Shown: positions 17,625-27,158 of the stretch, piece after piece | Numbering within the stretch: position 1 is the stretch's first letter | Layout: each line of letters begins with the position of its first letter | DNA from: Wocania_A spongiicola | Lineage (GTDB): Bacteria > Bacteroidota > Bacteroidia > Flavobacteriales > Flavobacteriaceae | Length of the DNA: 64,000 bases | Assembly (NCBI RefSeq): GCF_023502325.1 | Contig: NZ_JAMFLZ010000001.1 | Coordinates: 496,001-560,000 of the forward strand | Reading direction: 5' to 3' | Notes under the pieces: generated by a model | Told to the model about the DNA's origin: nothing | The model's database searches: none | The model's input: the letters and a program-made list of their open reading frames with translations, nothing else | Made by a program: the position numbers and the translations under genes

Positions 17625-18533
17625 TTATTTCATTTCTAATTTAACTTTCTCAATCATGCTTTCTGCATTTTTATCATCGGGCTTTAAACTTAATACCTTA
17701 TAATAGTTTTTTAAAGCTTCAGTATAGTTTTTAGTTTCAAAATAAGCTTCGCCTAAACTGTCATAAACATTGTATTTGTATGGAAATATTTTGGTGTTTA
17801 AATCGAAGATATATAACGCTTTTTCCGTTTGATTAGAACGTAAAAGCGAATATCCGTAAGTGTTTAATTCTCTACTGCCTTTTACAAACTCTGCTAGTCT
17901 TGAGACTAAAACGGGCTCCTCTAACTTTAAGCTATCAATGGTTTTTGAGTTGAGTAAATAATTGATGTATTTTACTGCCATATAGTTAGGCGTATACTTG
18001 TTTTTAGTTACAATATTTAAAATATCACGTTCAAAAGTTTCTTTTGGATGCTCAACAATTCTATTCACTTCTTTTCCATTTTTATAAAAAATAAAAGTAG
18101 GAACTCGATGAATATTTAACCCCTTTTCTTCACCATTAGGACTTTGTTTGTAAGCCTCTTTAGTTCTGTTTACTGCAATAACATGTAATTGATTTTCTGA
18201 GAATTTTGCAGCTTCCAAAACCTTATAAAACCTTGGAACTTCCTTTTTACTATCGCCGCACCAAGTGCCTAAAAAGGCTTTGATTTCATATTGATTTAAT
18301 GAATCTTTTAATTGCTTAATGATGCTTTTGTTAACTAAATAATCCTTGTGGTTTTTTGAAAACCAAGTGTTGAAAGTGTTATTAGTTAAGTCAGATTTAG
18401 TGATTTTTCCAAGTAAAAGCTCATTACCTTTTTTGTCGGTAGTAAGTTTTTTATGCGTTTGAGAAAACGCGAAATGTAGGTTAAGTAAAAGGATTGATAA
18501 AATAACTGTTCGTTTGATGAGATGATGTTTCAT
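17625..18533 (-). CDS. Secreted thioredoxin-fold protein with TPR repeats
   Basis: 302 residues. A signal peptide occupies 1-25 (cleavage after FAFS). The thioredoxin-like domain covers about 80-190; the active-site region is FLGTWCGDSKKEVPRFYKV, so again CGDS with one cysteine only. Two TPR-like repeats follow at about 235-300 (FDLNTKIFPYKYNVYDSLGEAYF, YKVLSLKPDDKNAESM). Periplasmic location is inferred. It is divergent from the LytS-type kinase gene, with 186 bases between, and may belong to its regulon. Confidence 0.82.
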   Translation of the reverse strand: MKHHLIKRTVILSILLLNLHFAFSQTHKKLTTDKKGNELLLGKITKSDLTNNTFNTWFSKNHKDYLVNKSIIKQLKDSLNQYEIKAFLGTWCGDSKKEVPRFYKVLEAAKFSENQLHVIAVNRTKEAYKQSPNGEEKGLNIHRVPTFIFYKNGKEVNRIVEHPKETFERDILNIVTKNKYTPNYMAVKYINYLLNSKTIDSLKLEEPVLVSRLAEFVKGSRELNTYGYSLLRSNQTEKALYIFDLNTKIFPYKYNVYDSLGEAYFETKNYTEALKNYYKVLSLKPDDKNAESMIEKVKLEMK

Positions 18534-18719
18534 GTGATGGCTCTGATTGATTGTTAAGTCAAACCTAAAACAGATTTTTAAGTGATACGAATTAAGTTTA
18601 CAAACAACACACTTAAATTAACAAACGTCAATATTTGTGTAGTTTGCAATACTATAAAGGTTTTTTGTACATAATTTTTTGGTGGTTAAAGCATTTCTGT
18701 TAACTTTCAACAGCAATAA

Positions 18720-19688
18720 ATGATTACTTTACAAAAACACACTTCGCAAATTTTAGTACACATCTTATTTTGGATGCTGTTCGTGTTTGTGTCACTTTTT
18801 CTGTTTTCAGATTTTTATTGGCGCGAAAATCCATTTTTGCAATACCTTTCTATACTCGTAGTTATTGTATATGTAAATCATTTTATATTGCTTCCGTTTT
18901 TTATCAAAAAGCGACTCTACATTTTATATGTTTTTGTATTTGCAGCCATCTCTTTTTTTGCTACCCAATTGTACTGTAATGTGTTTGCACAATGTGGCTG
19001 CTCTGTAATGAAATGCTTAAGTGATTATTTATGGCAAACCTTAGTGCCTCTTATTTTTTTCTCATTTATATGGATGTTGTATCGTTTTTTAGACAAGCAG
19101 GCAGAAGTTGAGCAAATTAAAAAAGAGCATACCGAAATGGAACTTAAGTTTTTAAAATCGCAAATAAATCCGCATGTGCTTTTTAACAACTTAAACACTA
19201 TTTATTCTTATACTTTAGAAAAACCAAACGAAGCTGCCGACCTTATTTTAATGTTATCTGATAATTTAAAACATGTATTATACGAAAGTAATTCTGAAAC
19301 TATTTCTTTAGAAAAAGAAATTCAGTTTATAGATAATTACATGAAATTTCAGAAGTTAAGAACTGAAGGCACAAAACAGATTCATTATACAAAAGCTATA
19401 AATTCGTTTCATTATAAAATTGCACCGTTACTTTTAATAACTATTATAGAAAATGCCTTTAAGCATAGTACTCTAAATAGTGATATTTCTATACATATAG
19501 GTGTAGAGGATAATGTTTTGATATGTACTTGTGAGAACGATTTTGATAAAGAGAAAGTAAGTGAAACCGATTTCAAAATAGGTTTGCAAAACTTAGAAAA
19601 GCGATTAGAACTTATATACAAAGATAAATATGCCTTTACAATTGATAAAGCTGAAACATTTAAAGTGCATCTAAAATTAGAGCTATAA
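18720..19688 (+). CDS. LytS-type sensor histidine kinase
   Basis: 322 residues. Four membrane spans lie at about 10-30, 38-56, 60-80 and 100-125. The cytoplasmic half is a His_kinase domain with the LKSQINPHVLFNNLNTIYSYTLE motif at about 143-165, the phospho-accepting histidine in NPH. The ATPase lacks a full G2 box, as usual for this family. The stop shares one base with the start of the LytTR response regulator gene, so they form a classic pair. No separate sensor domain; the membrane region probably senses. Confidence 0.92.
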   Translation: MITLQKHTSQILVHILFWMLFVFVSLFLFSDFYWRENPFLQYLSILVVIVYVNHFILLPFFIKKRLYILYVFVFAAISFFATQLYCNVFAQCGCSVMKCLSDYLWQTLVPLIFFSFIWMLYRFLDKQAEVEQIKKEHTEMELKFLKSQINPHVLFNNLNTIYSYTLEKPNEAADLILMLSDNLKHVLYESNSETISLEKEIQFIDNYMKFQKLRTEGTKQIHYTKAINSFHYKIAPLLLITIIENAFKHSTLNSDISIHIGVEDNVLICTCENDFDKEKVSETDFKIGLQNLEKRLELIYKDKYAFTIDKAETFKVHLKLEL

Positions 19689-20380
19689 TGAATTGTATTA
19701 TAATTGAAGACGAAATTCCTGCTCAAAGAGTATTAAAGAATTTTATTGGCAAAATTCCTAACCTTAATTTGGTAGACACATTTAAAGCAGCTATAGAAGC
19801 TAATTCGTTTTTAAACACAAACACGGCTGATGTAGTTTTTTTGGATATTAATTTGCCAGATATATCTGGATTAGATTTTATTAAAACCATTAAAAAACCG
19901 CCAGCAATTATAATGACAACTGCTTATCCAGATTATGCTGCCAACAGTTTTGAGTTAGATACTATAGTAGATTATTTAGTAAAACCTTTTTCGTTTGATC
20001 GCTTTTTAAAAGCGATTAATAAAGCGAAAGACAGAATTGAAATACCAAAAAGTAGTAATGAAGAAAAAGAAGTAGAGACCATTTTTTTGAATGTAGATAA
20101 AACACTACACAAACTCACTTTAAACACAATACTTTATATAGAGTCTGACAGAAATTATATTACAGTAGTTACAGAAACACAAAAACTATCGTATATAGAT
20201 TCTTTAAAGAACTGGACGACTAAATTACCAGAAAATCAATTTATACAAGTACACAAATCATTTATTATAAATAGAAAATTTATAGATAAAATCTCTGGAA
20301 ATACACTTTTTATAAAAGAAAATAAAATCCCCATTGGGAGAACTTATAAGCAGGAATTACTAAAAGTATTAGGAGTTTAA
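19688..20380 (+). CDS. LytTR response regulator
   Basis: 230 residues. Receiver domain at 1-115 with the phospho-aspartate in ADVVFLDINLPDISGLDF (about residue 55) and conserved lysine in DYLVKPFSF. A LytTR DNA-binding domain follows at about 135-228 (ESDRNYITVVT, FIQVHKSFIINRKFID). Overlaps the kinase gene by one base. LytTR proteins bind short imperfect repeats upstream of target genes; the divergent thioredoxin-TPR gene is the nearest candidate target. Confidence 0.95.
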   Translation: MNCIIIEDEIPAQRVLKNFIGKIPNLNLVDTFKAAIEANSFLNTNTADVVFLDINLPDISGLDFIKTIKKPPAIIMTTAYPDYAANSFELDTIVDYLVKPFSFDRFLKAINKAKDRIEIPKSSNEEKEVETIFLNVDKTLHKLTLNTILYIESDRNYITVVTETQKLSYIDSLKNWTTKLPENQFIQVHKSFIINRKFIDKISGNTLFIKENKIPIGRTYKQELLKVLGV

Positions 20381-20444
20381 TTAGGTTGATCCTTTTAAAA
20401 ATTGTTGTTTTCGAATTGTATGAAGAACTCACTATCTTTATCCC

Positions 20445-21587
20445 ATGCAACATATCTCTAAACTTCCAACAGTAGGAACAACCATTTTTACTGTTATGGG
20501 TGCTTTAGCAAAAAAGCACAATGCTATAAATTTATCTCAAGGCTTTCCAGACTTTAAAATGGATCAACAACTTATTGATTTGGTTTCAAAAGCAATGCAT
20601 ACAGGGTACAATCAATATGCCCCCATGCAAGGGAGTTTTGAATTACGACAAGCCATTGCTAAAAAGTTTGATTTGTTATATAATTCTACCTATCATCCAG
20701 AAACAGAAATTACAATAACGGCTGGTGCTACTCAAGCCATTTTTAGTATTATATCAGCATTTATAAAACCAAATGACGAAGTTATTGTTTTTAGACCTGC
20801 TTACGATTGTTACGACCCTGCAATAGAATTAAATGGAGGGAAAACAGTTTCAATTGGATTAGAATCTCCAAGCTTTAAAGTGGATTGGAATGCGGTGAAA
20901 TCTCAAATTAATAATCGAACTAAAATGATTATTATTAATACACCACAAAACCCTATAGGTACTGTTTTTTCTGAAAGCGATATGTTACGATTACAAGACA
21001 TAACAAAAGGGACAGATATTATAATATTGAGTGATGAGGTTTATGAACATATTGTATTTGATGGCGAAAAACATCAAAGTGCATGCTTGTTCCCAGAGCT
21101 AAAATCCAGAAGTTTTGTAGTTGCTTCTTTTGGAAAAACATTTCATAATACAGGTTGGCGTACAGGTTATTGTTGTGCTCCAAAAGAGCTTATGGATGAG
21201 TTTCGAAAAGTGCATCAATTTAATGTGTTTTGTGTAAATCATCCAACGCAAAAAGCATTGTCACAATATTTAGAAAATGAAAACCATTATTTAGAACTAT
21301 CAGGTTTCTATCAAGAAAAAAGAGACTTGTTTTTAAGTTTAATAAAAGATTCACGATTTAAGTTTACACCATCAAAAGGAACATATTTTCAATTGTTAGA
21401 TTATTCAAAAATTACAAAAGAAAATGATGTAGATTTTGCAAAGCGTTTAACTGTTGAAAATAAATTAGCATCCATACCCATATCAGTTTTTTACAATACT
21501 AAAATAGAGAGTAAAATCCTCAGATTTTGTTTTGCTAAAAAGGACGATACCCTAAAGCGTGCTGCAGATATTTTAAATAGAATTTAA
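20445..21587 (+). CDS. Class I aminotransferase, methionine/glutamine type
   Basis: 380 residues, PLP-dependent fold type I. The Schiff-base lysine is in VASFGKTFHNTGWRTGYC (about 235). Substrate-side marks SKLPTVGTTIFTVMGAL at the N-terminus and NQYAPMQGSFELRQAIA (about 60) match the YbdL/kynurenine-oxoglutarate transaminase branch, which prefers methionine, glutamine and aromatic amino acids. Downstream lies an omega-amidase gene; in the glutamine transaminase K pathway the amidase hydrolyses the 2-oxoglutaramate that the transaminase makes from glutamine. That pairing supports this substrate assignment. Confidence 0.88.
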   Translation: MQHISKLPTVGTTIFTVMGALAKKHNAINLSQGFPDFKMDQQLIDLVSKAMHTGYNQYAPMQGSFELRQAIAKKFDLLYNSTYHPETEITITAGATQAIFSIISAFIKPNDEVIVFRPAYDCYDPAIELNGGKTVSIGLESPSFKVDWNAVKSQINNRTKMIIINTPQNPIGTVFSESDMLRLQDITKGTDIIILSDEVYEHIVFDGEKHQSACLFPELKSRSFVVASFGKTFHNTGWRTGYCCAPKELMDEFRKVHQFNVFCVNHPTQKALSQYLENENHYLELSGFYQEKRDLFLSLIKDSRFKFTPSKGTYFQLLDYSKITKENDVDFAKRLTVENKLASIPISVFYNTKIESKILRFCFAKKDDTLKRAADILNRI

Positions 21588-21646
21588 GATAAGTAACTTT
21601 TTAAAAAACATTGTGTCTAAAAAATAATATTAATTTAAATTTAGAA

Positions 21647-22126
21647 ATGATGAAATTTTGGATTGTAATATTATTTTTAAGCTTTAGTTTTATAATAAAT
21701 GCTCAAGAGGTAAATTTTAACGGAAATACTTACACAGTAAAAGGAGAAAGTATTTTAAATGATGGAGCAGATGTTACTAATACACTAACAAAAAAAGAGC
21801 AAGAGCAAATTATGCTGGCTTTTAATAAAAAAAAGGAGTTAGACAAAGCATCTAAAAAAAAGCAAAAAAGGTTAAAAAAGGCTGAAAAAGGACAAAAAAC
21901 AGCAAAAAAGAGACAAAATAAAGCAGAAAAAGCCCTAAAACGAAAACAAAAAGCTCAATCTAATTTTGATAAGTCTGTAAAAAAGCATAGACAGGCTATA
22001 GAAAAATACCAAAAGCTTAAAAAGAAAGGTAAATTATCTCCTGAAGACGAAGCGAAGTGGCTTAAAAAGATTGAGAAATATAAAAAAGCTCATATAAAAG
22101 CTGAAAATAGGTTAAAAAGAGTTTAG
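21647..22126 (+). CDS. Secreted lysine-rich coiled-coil protein
   Basis: 159 residues from ATG 21647. A TTG 12 codons upstream (21611) is open in frame, but the MMKFWIVILFLSFSFIINAQ signal peptide fits the later start. After cleavage the mature protein starts EVNFNGNTYTVKGES, then turns into a long helix packed with Lys, Ala and Gln (about 60-158), probably a coiled coil. I recognise no family. It sits between the transaminase and the omega-amidase, 10 bases before the latter, so it may be carried in the same transcript without a metabolic role. Confidence 0.65.
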   Translation: MMKFWIVILFLSFSFIINAQEVNFNGNTYTVKGESILNDGADVTNTLTKKEQEQIMLAFNKKKELDKASKKKQKRLKKAEKGQKTAKKRQNKAEKALKRKQKAQSNFDKSVKKHRQAIEKYQKLKKKGKLSPEDEAKWLKKIEKYKKAHIKAENRLKRV

Positions 22127-22132
22127 ACATTT

Positions 22133-22912
22133 ATGAAGGATGAATTAAAAGTAGCTTTATTACAATCAGATTTGGTTTGGGAAGCACCTGAACTAAACAG
22201 GAAGGCTTTTTCTGAAAAAATTAAAGATATAACAGAGCAGGTAGATATAATTATATTACCAGAAATGTTTACAACAGGTTTTACTATGAATGCCGCAGAA
22301 GTTGCTGAAACAATGGAAGGTAAAACGGTTGAATGGATGAAATATGAAGCTTCAAAGCATAATACCGCAATTGTTGGAAGTGTTATTATTTTAGAGGACA
22401 ATGCCTATTATAATCGTTTGTTATTTGTTGAACCTAGTGGTAAAATCACTATTTATAATAAACGTCACACGTTTACATTGGTAGGAGAGGATAAAGTGTT
22501 TGCTGCTGGAAAAGAAAAAGTAATTATAGAGTATAAAGGCTGGAGCATTTGCCCTTTAGTTTGTTACGATTTGCGCTTTCCTGTTTGGGCAAGAAATACT
22601 GAAAACTACGATGTTCTAATATATGTTGCTAATTGGCCAAAACCAAGAGTTTCTGCATGGGATGCATTATTAAAAGCACGAGCTATTGAAAACATGAGTT
22701 ATTGTATTGGTGTAAACCGTATAGGGATTGATGGTGTTAATAGTGAATATTCAGGTCATTCGGCTGTTTATAATGTTTTAGGAGATTTATTAACCTCATT
22801 TGAAGTTAACAAAGAGCAGACAGAAATAGTTACTTTAGAAAAAAGACACATTTCGGCTTACAGAAATAAACTTAAATTTTTAAATGATAGAGATCAGTTT
22901 ACTCTTCAATAA
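22133..22912 (+). CDS. Omega-amidase, nitrilase superfamily (YafV-like)
   Basis: 259 residues. The Glu-Lys-Cys triad of the nitrilase fold is visible: E in DIIILPEMFTTGF (about 42), K in IYNKRHTF (about 109) and C in CPLVCYDLRFPVW (about 145). This branch hydrolyses 2-oxoglutaramate and 2-oxosuccinamate. It lies 6 bases after the lysine-rich gene and follows the transaminase gene, consistent with a two-enzyme route. Its 3' end overlaps the opposing Ig-like lipoprotein gene by 14 bases. Confidence 0.88.
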   Translation: MKDELKVALLQSDLVWEAPELNRKAFSEKIKDITEQVDIIILPEMFTTGFTMNAAEVAETMEGKTVEWMKYEASKHNTAIVGSVIILEDNAYYNRLLFVEPSGKITIYNKRHTFTLVGEDKVFAAGKEKVIIEYKGWSICPLVCYDLRFPVWARNTENYDVLIYVANWPKPRVSAWDALLKARAIENMSYCIGVNRIGIDGVNSEYSGHSAVYNVLGDLLTSFEVNKEQTEIVTLEKRHISAYRNKLKFLNDRDQFTLQ

Positions 22913-24515
22913 AATTTAAAGTTTGCACTAGCCCCCAGTCCGGTCTTACTTCTTCATCCATTTCAAAATGACTTACACGTTCAGGCTGAATCTTTTTAAG
23001 GTAATTACCAGTGTCGTATTTTCCATTCCCATTAGTATCAAAAATAACTCTAATAAAGTATTTTCCAGAATCTAAATTTAAAAAATCTAAAGCTTCAGGT
23101 TTTGTGGAATATTGCTCATATTTAACTTCACCATTAACGTCAGTTAATTGAAATATAATAGGGTATTTTGCATTTGCTAGTGAAAAACGTACGTAACCAA
23201 AATCGGATTCTTTTTTTGTGCTAACCGAAAATTTTAAAGTATCATTTTTGTTATCAAAAAAGTCAACAAAGGCGTCAGGTAATACTTGAATTCTATAATT
23301 ATTATCTTCGGTTTTTTCAAAGTTTAAATTATAAGTATTAGCAATAGAATCGTATTCAGTAGAAAAATCTACACCAGTAGAATCTTTATCCATTATACTT
23401 ATTTTCGAGGCATCAAAGGCAGTAAATGGAGTGTTTGCAAAAATTTTAAATGGAGCCTCTTTACTGATATTACCAGAAGGCTCAGCTTTAATTATTAATG
23501 AGTCTCTTTCTTGCTCACTAATTCGTGCTGTAAAATCTTTTTCAAAGGTTGGATGCGATACTTTAAAGAGTAAGGAGTCTACTTTTAACCTAGGTTTATA
23601 CCAGTAATAAAGGGTGTCTGTTTTTTCGTCTTTGGTGATTCTATGAGTAAAATCTTCTGGAATTTCAGAAGTTATTTTAATATCCATATTTTTATAATCT
23701 CCTTCATAACCAAAAGCAATTTTTTCTCCAGATATTAAACGCGGTCTTATCGCTTTAAAATCGGGTTCTTCAGAAAACAATTTTAAGGGATAAAATGTAG
23801 AATCTGTTGGTGTGACGTTAATAAACTCTTGGTGAAACGCTATTTGATCTGTTTTTTGTTGGTATTTATTATCCTCATTTCCATCTTTTAAAGCCATAAG
23901 CATATATTTTCCAGCTTTAATATTTTCAATAGAAAACGTAGTAAGACTATCTAATGTATTGGTAATATATTTTGGAACTTCTTTGTAAATTATAGAGTCA
24001 TTGAATGTAGAGTCCACTTCGTATAAAGCAACAGATACAAATGTTTCAGGCTGCCTTTTTGTAGCGTCAACAATTTGCCCTTTTACGGTTAAGGAATCTA
24101 TATAATCACCGGTTGATAGTACATATCTATAGTAAGGAAACGGGTTGCCTTCATTATTATCACTAATACTATTTCCAAAGTTAAATGCATAAGTAGTATT
24201 TGGTGGTAGTGTATCATTAATCTTAATTCTAATTTCTTTGCTGGCACTACCAACGGGTGATATGTCTGGTTGCCATTTCATTGGAGGCGAAATAATAAGC
24301 TGTTTTTGTATGTCTTTTATCTTAATATATTCATTGAAAGCAATCTTGATTTCATTCCCTTTAAAATTAGTAGAATAATTATCAGGGGATGAACTCTCAA
24401 TACTAGGAGGGGTTTCGTCTTTTGGTCCACCACCAGGTGTGCCTCGATTTGCGCAATTAATAAAAACCAAGCATATAAACGCTATAAAAATAAAGTTAGA
24501 AAGGGATTTATTCAT
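22899..24515 (-). CDS. Ig-like (Big_5-type) surface lipoprotein
   Basis: 538 residues from ATG 24515, which begins a lipoprotein signal MNKSLSNFIFIAFICLVFINC; earlier in-frame codons would put 19 extra residues before it. The lipobox is FINC, then NRGTPGGGPKDETPP, typical of the flavobacterial family with an N-terminal Big_5 domain (about 35-135: PPSIESSSPDNYSTNFKGNEIKIAFNEYI). The rest is beta-rich repeats ending with an ISD-like DxNGNGKYDTG calcium-binding-type loop (about 500). Outer-membrane anchored by inference; function unknown. Confidence 0.78.
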   Translation of the reverse strand: MNKSLSNFIFIAFICLVFINCANRGTPGGGPKDETPPSIESSSPDNYSTNFKGNEIKIAFNEYIKIKDIQKQLIISPPMKWQPDISPVGSASKEIRIKINDTLPPNTTYAFNFGNSISDNNEGNPFPYYRYVLSTGDYIDSLTVKGQIVDATKRQPETFVSVALYEVDSTFNDSIIYKEVPKYITNTLDSLTTFSIENIKAGKYMLMALKDGNEDNKYQQKTDQIAFHQEFINVTPTDSTFYPLKLFSEEPDFKAIRPRLISGEKIAFGYEGDYKNMDIKITSEIPEDFTHRITKDEKTDTLYYWYKPRLKVDSLLFKVSHPTFEKDFTARISEQERDSLIIKAEPSGNISKEAPFKIFANTPFTAFDASKISIMDKDSTGVDFSTEYDSIANTYNLNFEKTEDNNYRIQVLPDAFVDFFDNKNDTLKFSVSTKKESDFGYVRFSLANAKYPIIFQLTDVNGEVKYEQYSTKPEALDFLNLDSGKYFIRVIFDTNGNGKYDTGNYLKKIQPERVSHFEMDEEVRPDWGLVQTLNFIEE

Positions 24516-24739
24516 CAAAAATTTTAAATTTTTAGCAAAAGTACGTGAATTTTTTCGTTCTGAAATTAACAAAAAACGGAATGAAAAAATTTATGTACTA
24601 GCGAAGCGTTTACTAAAGTGAAACTAAATTTTGTATTTTTTTGAGCAAAATTTAATTTTACTGAAGAAACCTACATAATTTAACACAAATTATATATTAT
24701 AAAATCTATTTTGGGTTTCTAAACATAACGAACAATACA

Positions 24740-25420
24740 TTAAGCTATTGCCATAGTGGCAATACTAATTTTTATATTTCCTACTTGGTTTAAAACATTT
24801 ATGCAGGCTTCTAAAGTTGCTCCTGTTGTAATAATGTCGTCAACCAATAAAATATGTTTGTTTTCAATAGCGTCCATATTTTTAAGCGCAAATAATTCAC
24901 TACTATTAGTCCATCGAGTAAAACGACTTTTTGTAGTTTGCGATTTTGTATTTGTAATTTTTACTAGAACATCATCTTTAAACTCTGCATCTATAATTTT
25001 TGCAATTTGTTGTCCAAATTTGGCAACTTGATTAAAACCTCTTTTTTTCAATTTCTTTTTATGCAGCGGTACAGGAATAACAATGTCAATGGTATGGTAT
25101 GCTTCAACATCTTTTAATTCTCCACCAAGCCAATTACCCAAAACAAACCCAATATTTTCGTAGCCTTTGTATTTTAATCCGTGAATAAGTTGTTGTACCA
25201 ATCCTTTTTTTTCAAACCTAAAAAGAGCAGTTCCGTTTTCAACTTTTGCACGGCCATAAAGCACTTTTTTAACTGCATCATTATCATCAAAATGAAAGTT
25301 AGTAACTGGTAAATCGTGTCTGCAATCTATACAAATAGTATCTGCATTATCATCTAGTAAATTAAGACAAGCATAGCATACTTTGGGAAAGAAAAGATTT
25401 ATAACAGATTGAAGCCCCAT
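24740..25420 (-). CDS. ComF-family phosphoribosyltransferase-like protein
   Basis: 226 residues. N-terminal cysteines CYACL and CIDC (about 16-36) form a zinc-ribbon pair. The C-terminal part holds the PRPP-binding motif HILLVDDIITTGATLEAC (about 188-205). KKLKKRGFNQVAKFG at about 128 is typical of ComFC, used in natural transformation. Competence was shown for other bacteria; here it is inference. A 119-base gap, probably shared regulatory space, separates it from the divergent glyS. Confidence 0.87.
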   Translation of the reverse strand: MGLQSVINLFFPKVCYACLNLLDDNADTICIDCRHDLPVTNFHFDDNDAVKKVLYGRAKVENGTALFRFEKKGLVQQLIHGLKYKGYENIGFVLGNWLGGELKDVEAYHTIDIVIPVPLHKKKLKKRGFNQVAKFGQQIAKIIDAEFKDDVLVKITNTKSQTTKSRFTRWTNSSELFALKNMDAIENKHILLVDDIITTGATLEACINVLNQVGNIKISIATMAIA

Positions 25421-25536
25421 AAATTAATTATCTACAATAAAATTAACGATTTATAATTTAAAATCTGTTTCATTAAAAACTTTATAAAATTCGATAATAA
25501 ATAACGAATGTATAGTACTGAATTTAAACGGTTTTT

Positions 25537-25544
25537 TATTTTTG
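25537..25544 (+). promoter_or_regulatory. glyS: Candidate -7 box almost touching the glyS start
   Basis: TATTTTTG matches TAnnTTTG and ends only 4 bases before the glyS ATG at 25549. If used, transcription would begin at or within a few bases of the ATG, giving a leaderless message. No clear -33 partner. Confidence 0.4.
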
Positions 25545-25548
25545 CACC

Positions 25549-27090
25549 ATGGCAAATCAAGATGATCAATTTAAGAAGGTGGTTTCGCATGCAAAGGAAT
25601 ACGGATATGTATTTCAAAGCAGTGAAATTTATGACGGTTTAAGTGCAGTTTATGACTATGCACAAAACGGAGCAGAGTTAAAGAAAAATATACGCGACTA
25701 TTGGTGGAAAGCCATGGTGCAAATGAATGAAAATATAGTAGGCATTGATGCAGCTATATTTATGCACCCAACCACATGGAAAGCCTCGGGGCATGTTGAT
25801 GCGTTTAACGATCCGTTAATTGATAATAAAGATTCTAAAAAGCGTTATCGCGCTGATGTTTTAATTGAAGACTATTGTGCCAAAATTGAAGCTAAAATAG
25901 ATAAAGAAGTTAAAAAAGCTGCAAAACGTTTTGGCGATGCTTTTAATAAAGAAGAGTTTGTTTCTACTAACGGACGTGTTGTTGGATATCAGGAAAAAAT
26001 AAAAGCCACGCTTTCGCGGATGGCAAAATCTTTGGAGAATGAAGATTTAGCTGATGTTAAAGCACTAATTGAAGAATTAGAAATTGCAGACCCATTAACA
26101 GGAAGTAAAAACTGGACAGATGTTAAGCAATTTAATTTAATGTTTGGAACCAAGCTTGGTGCCTCTGCCGAAAGTGCGATGGATTTATATTTACGTCCAG
26201 AAACCGCTCAAGGTATTTTTGTAAACTTTTTAAATGTGCAAAAAACGGGGAGAATGAAAATTCCGTTCGGTATTGCGCAAACAGGTAAAGCTTTTAGGAA
26301 TGAGATTGTTGCAAGACAATTTATTTTTAGAATGCGCGAGTTTGAACAAATGGAAATGCAATTTTTTATAAAGCCAGGAACTCAACAAAAATGGTACGAG
26401 CATTGGAAAGAAGCCAGAATGAAATGGCATTTGTCTTTAGGAATGGGCGCAGATAAATACCGTTTTCATGACCATGAAAAATTGGCTCATTATGCTGATG
26501 CTGCTGCTGATATTGAATTCAAATTCCCATTTGGATTTAAAGAATTGGAAGGCATTCACTCAAGAACCGATTTCGATTTAAAAGCGCACGAAGAATATTC
26601 TGGAAAGAAATTACAATATTTCGACCATGAAGAAAATGCAAGTTATACGCCTTACGTGTTAGAAACTTCAATTGGTTTGGATCGTATGTTTTTAGCAGTG
26701 TTCTCAAACGCTTTACAAGAAGAGGAACTGGAAAATGGTACAAAGCGTACCGTACTAAAACTACCAAGTGTTTTAGCGCCAGTAAAAGCAGCGATTTTAC
26801 CTTTAGTTAAAAAAGATGGCTTGCCAGAAATAGCACGTAAAATTGTAGAAGATTTGAAATGGGACTTTAATGTAATATATGATGAAAAAGATGCTGTTGG
26901 AAGACGTTATAGAAGACAAGATGCCAACGGAACACCATTTTGTATTACTGTTGATCATGATACCATAGAAGATAACACTGTAACGATTCGCCATAGAGAC
27001 TCTATGGAACAAGAGCGTGTTAAGATTGAAGATTTACGCCATATTATTAAGCAAGAAGTAGATGTACGTTCTTGGTTAATGAAGATGTAG
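25549..27090 (+). CDS. glyS: Glycyl-tRNA synthetase, alpha2 type
   Basis: 513 residues, the normal size of the dimeric class II enzyme. Motif 2 is at FRNEIVARQFIFRMREFEQMEMQFF (about 247-272) and motif 3 in ETSIGLDRMFLAVF (about 370-383); the anticodon-binding domain (about 405-513) starts LAPVKAAILPLVKKDG. The start ATG gives the standard MANQDDQFKKVVSHAKEYGY beginning. Read divergently from comF. A strong terminator follows. Confidence 0.97.
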   Translation: MANQDDQFKKVVSHAKEYGYVFQSSEIYDGLSAVYDYAQNGAELKKNIRDYWWKAMVQMNENIVGIDAAIFMHPTTWKASGHVDAFNDPLIDNKDSKKRYRADVLIEDYCAKIEAKIDKEVKKAAKRFGDAFNKEEFVSTNGRVVGYQEKIKATLSRMAKSLENEDLADVKALIEELEIADPLTGSKNWTDVKQFNLMFGTKLGASAESAMDLYLRPETAQGIFVNFLNVQKTGRMKIPFGIAQTGKAFRNEIVARQFIFRMREFEQMEMQFFIKPGTQQKWYEHWKEARMKWHLSLGMGADKYRFHDHEKLAHYADAAADIEFKFPFGFKELEGIHSRTDFDLKAHEEYSGKKLQYFDHEENASYTPYVLETSIGLDRMFLAVFSNALQEEELENGTKRTVLKLPSVLAPVKAAILPLVKKDGLPEIARKIVEDLKWDFNVIYDEKDAVGRRYRRQDANGTPFCITVDHDTIEDNTVTIRHRDSMEQERVKIEDLRHIIKQEVDVRSWLMKM

Positions 27091-27121
27091 TTCTTTATAA
27101 TACTAGAATATTTAAATTAAA

Positions 27122-27152
27122 CAAAAACCCAAGCTTTAGCTTGGGTTTTTAT
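27122..27152. terminator. Bidirectional terminator between glyS and the beta-barrel gene
   Basis: AAAAACCCAAGC, a TTTA loop and GCTTGGGTTTTT form a perfect stem with A-run and T-run on either side, fit to end both converging transcripts. Confidence 0.9.
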
Positions 27153-27158
27153 TATTTA

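Noticed and set aside
21611..21646. Upstream TTG start for the lysine-rich secreted protein
   Set aside because: It would put 12 residues ahead of a clear signal peptide that begins at the ATG at 21647.
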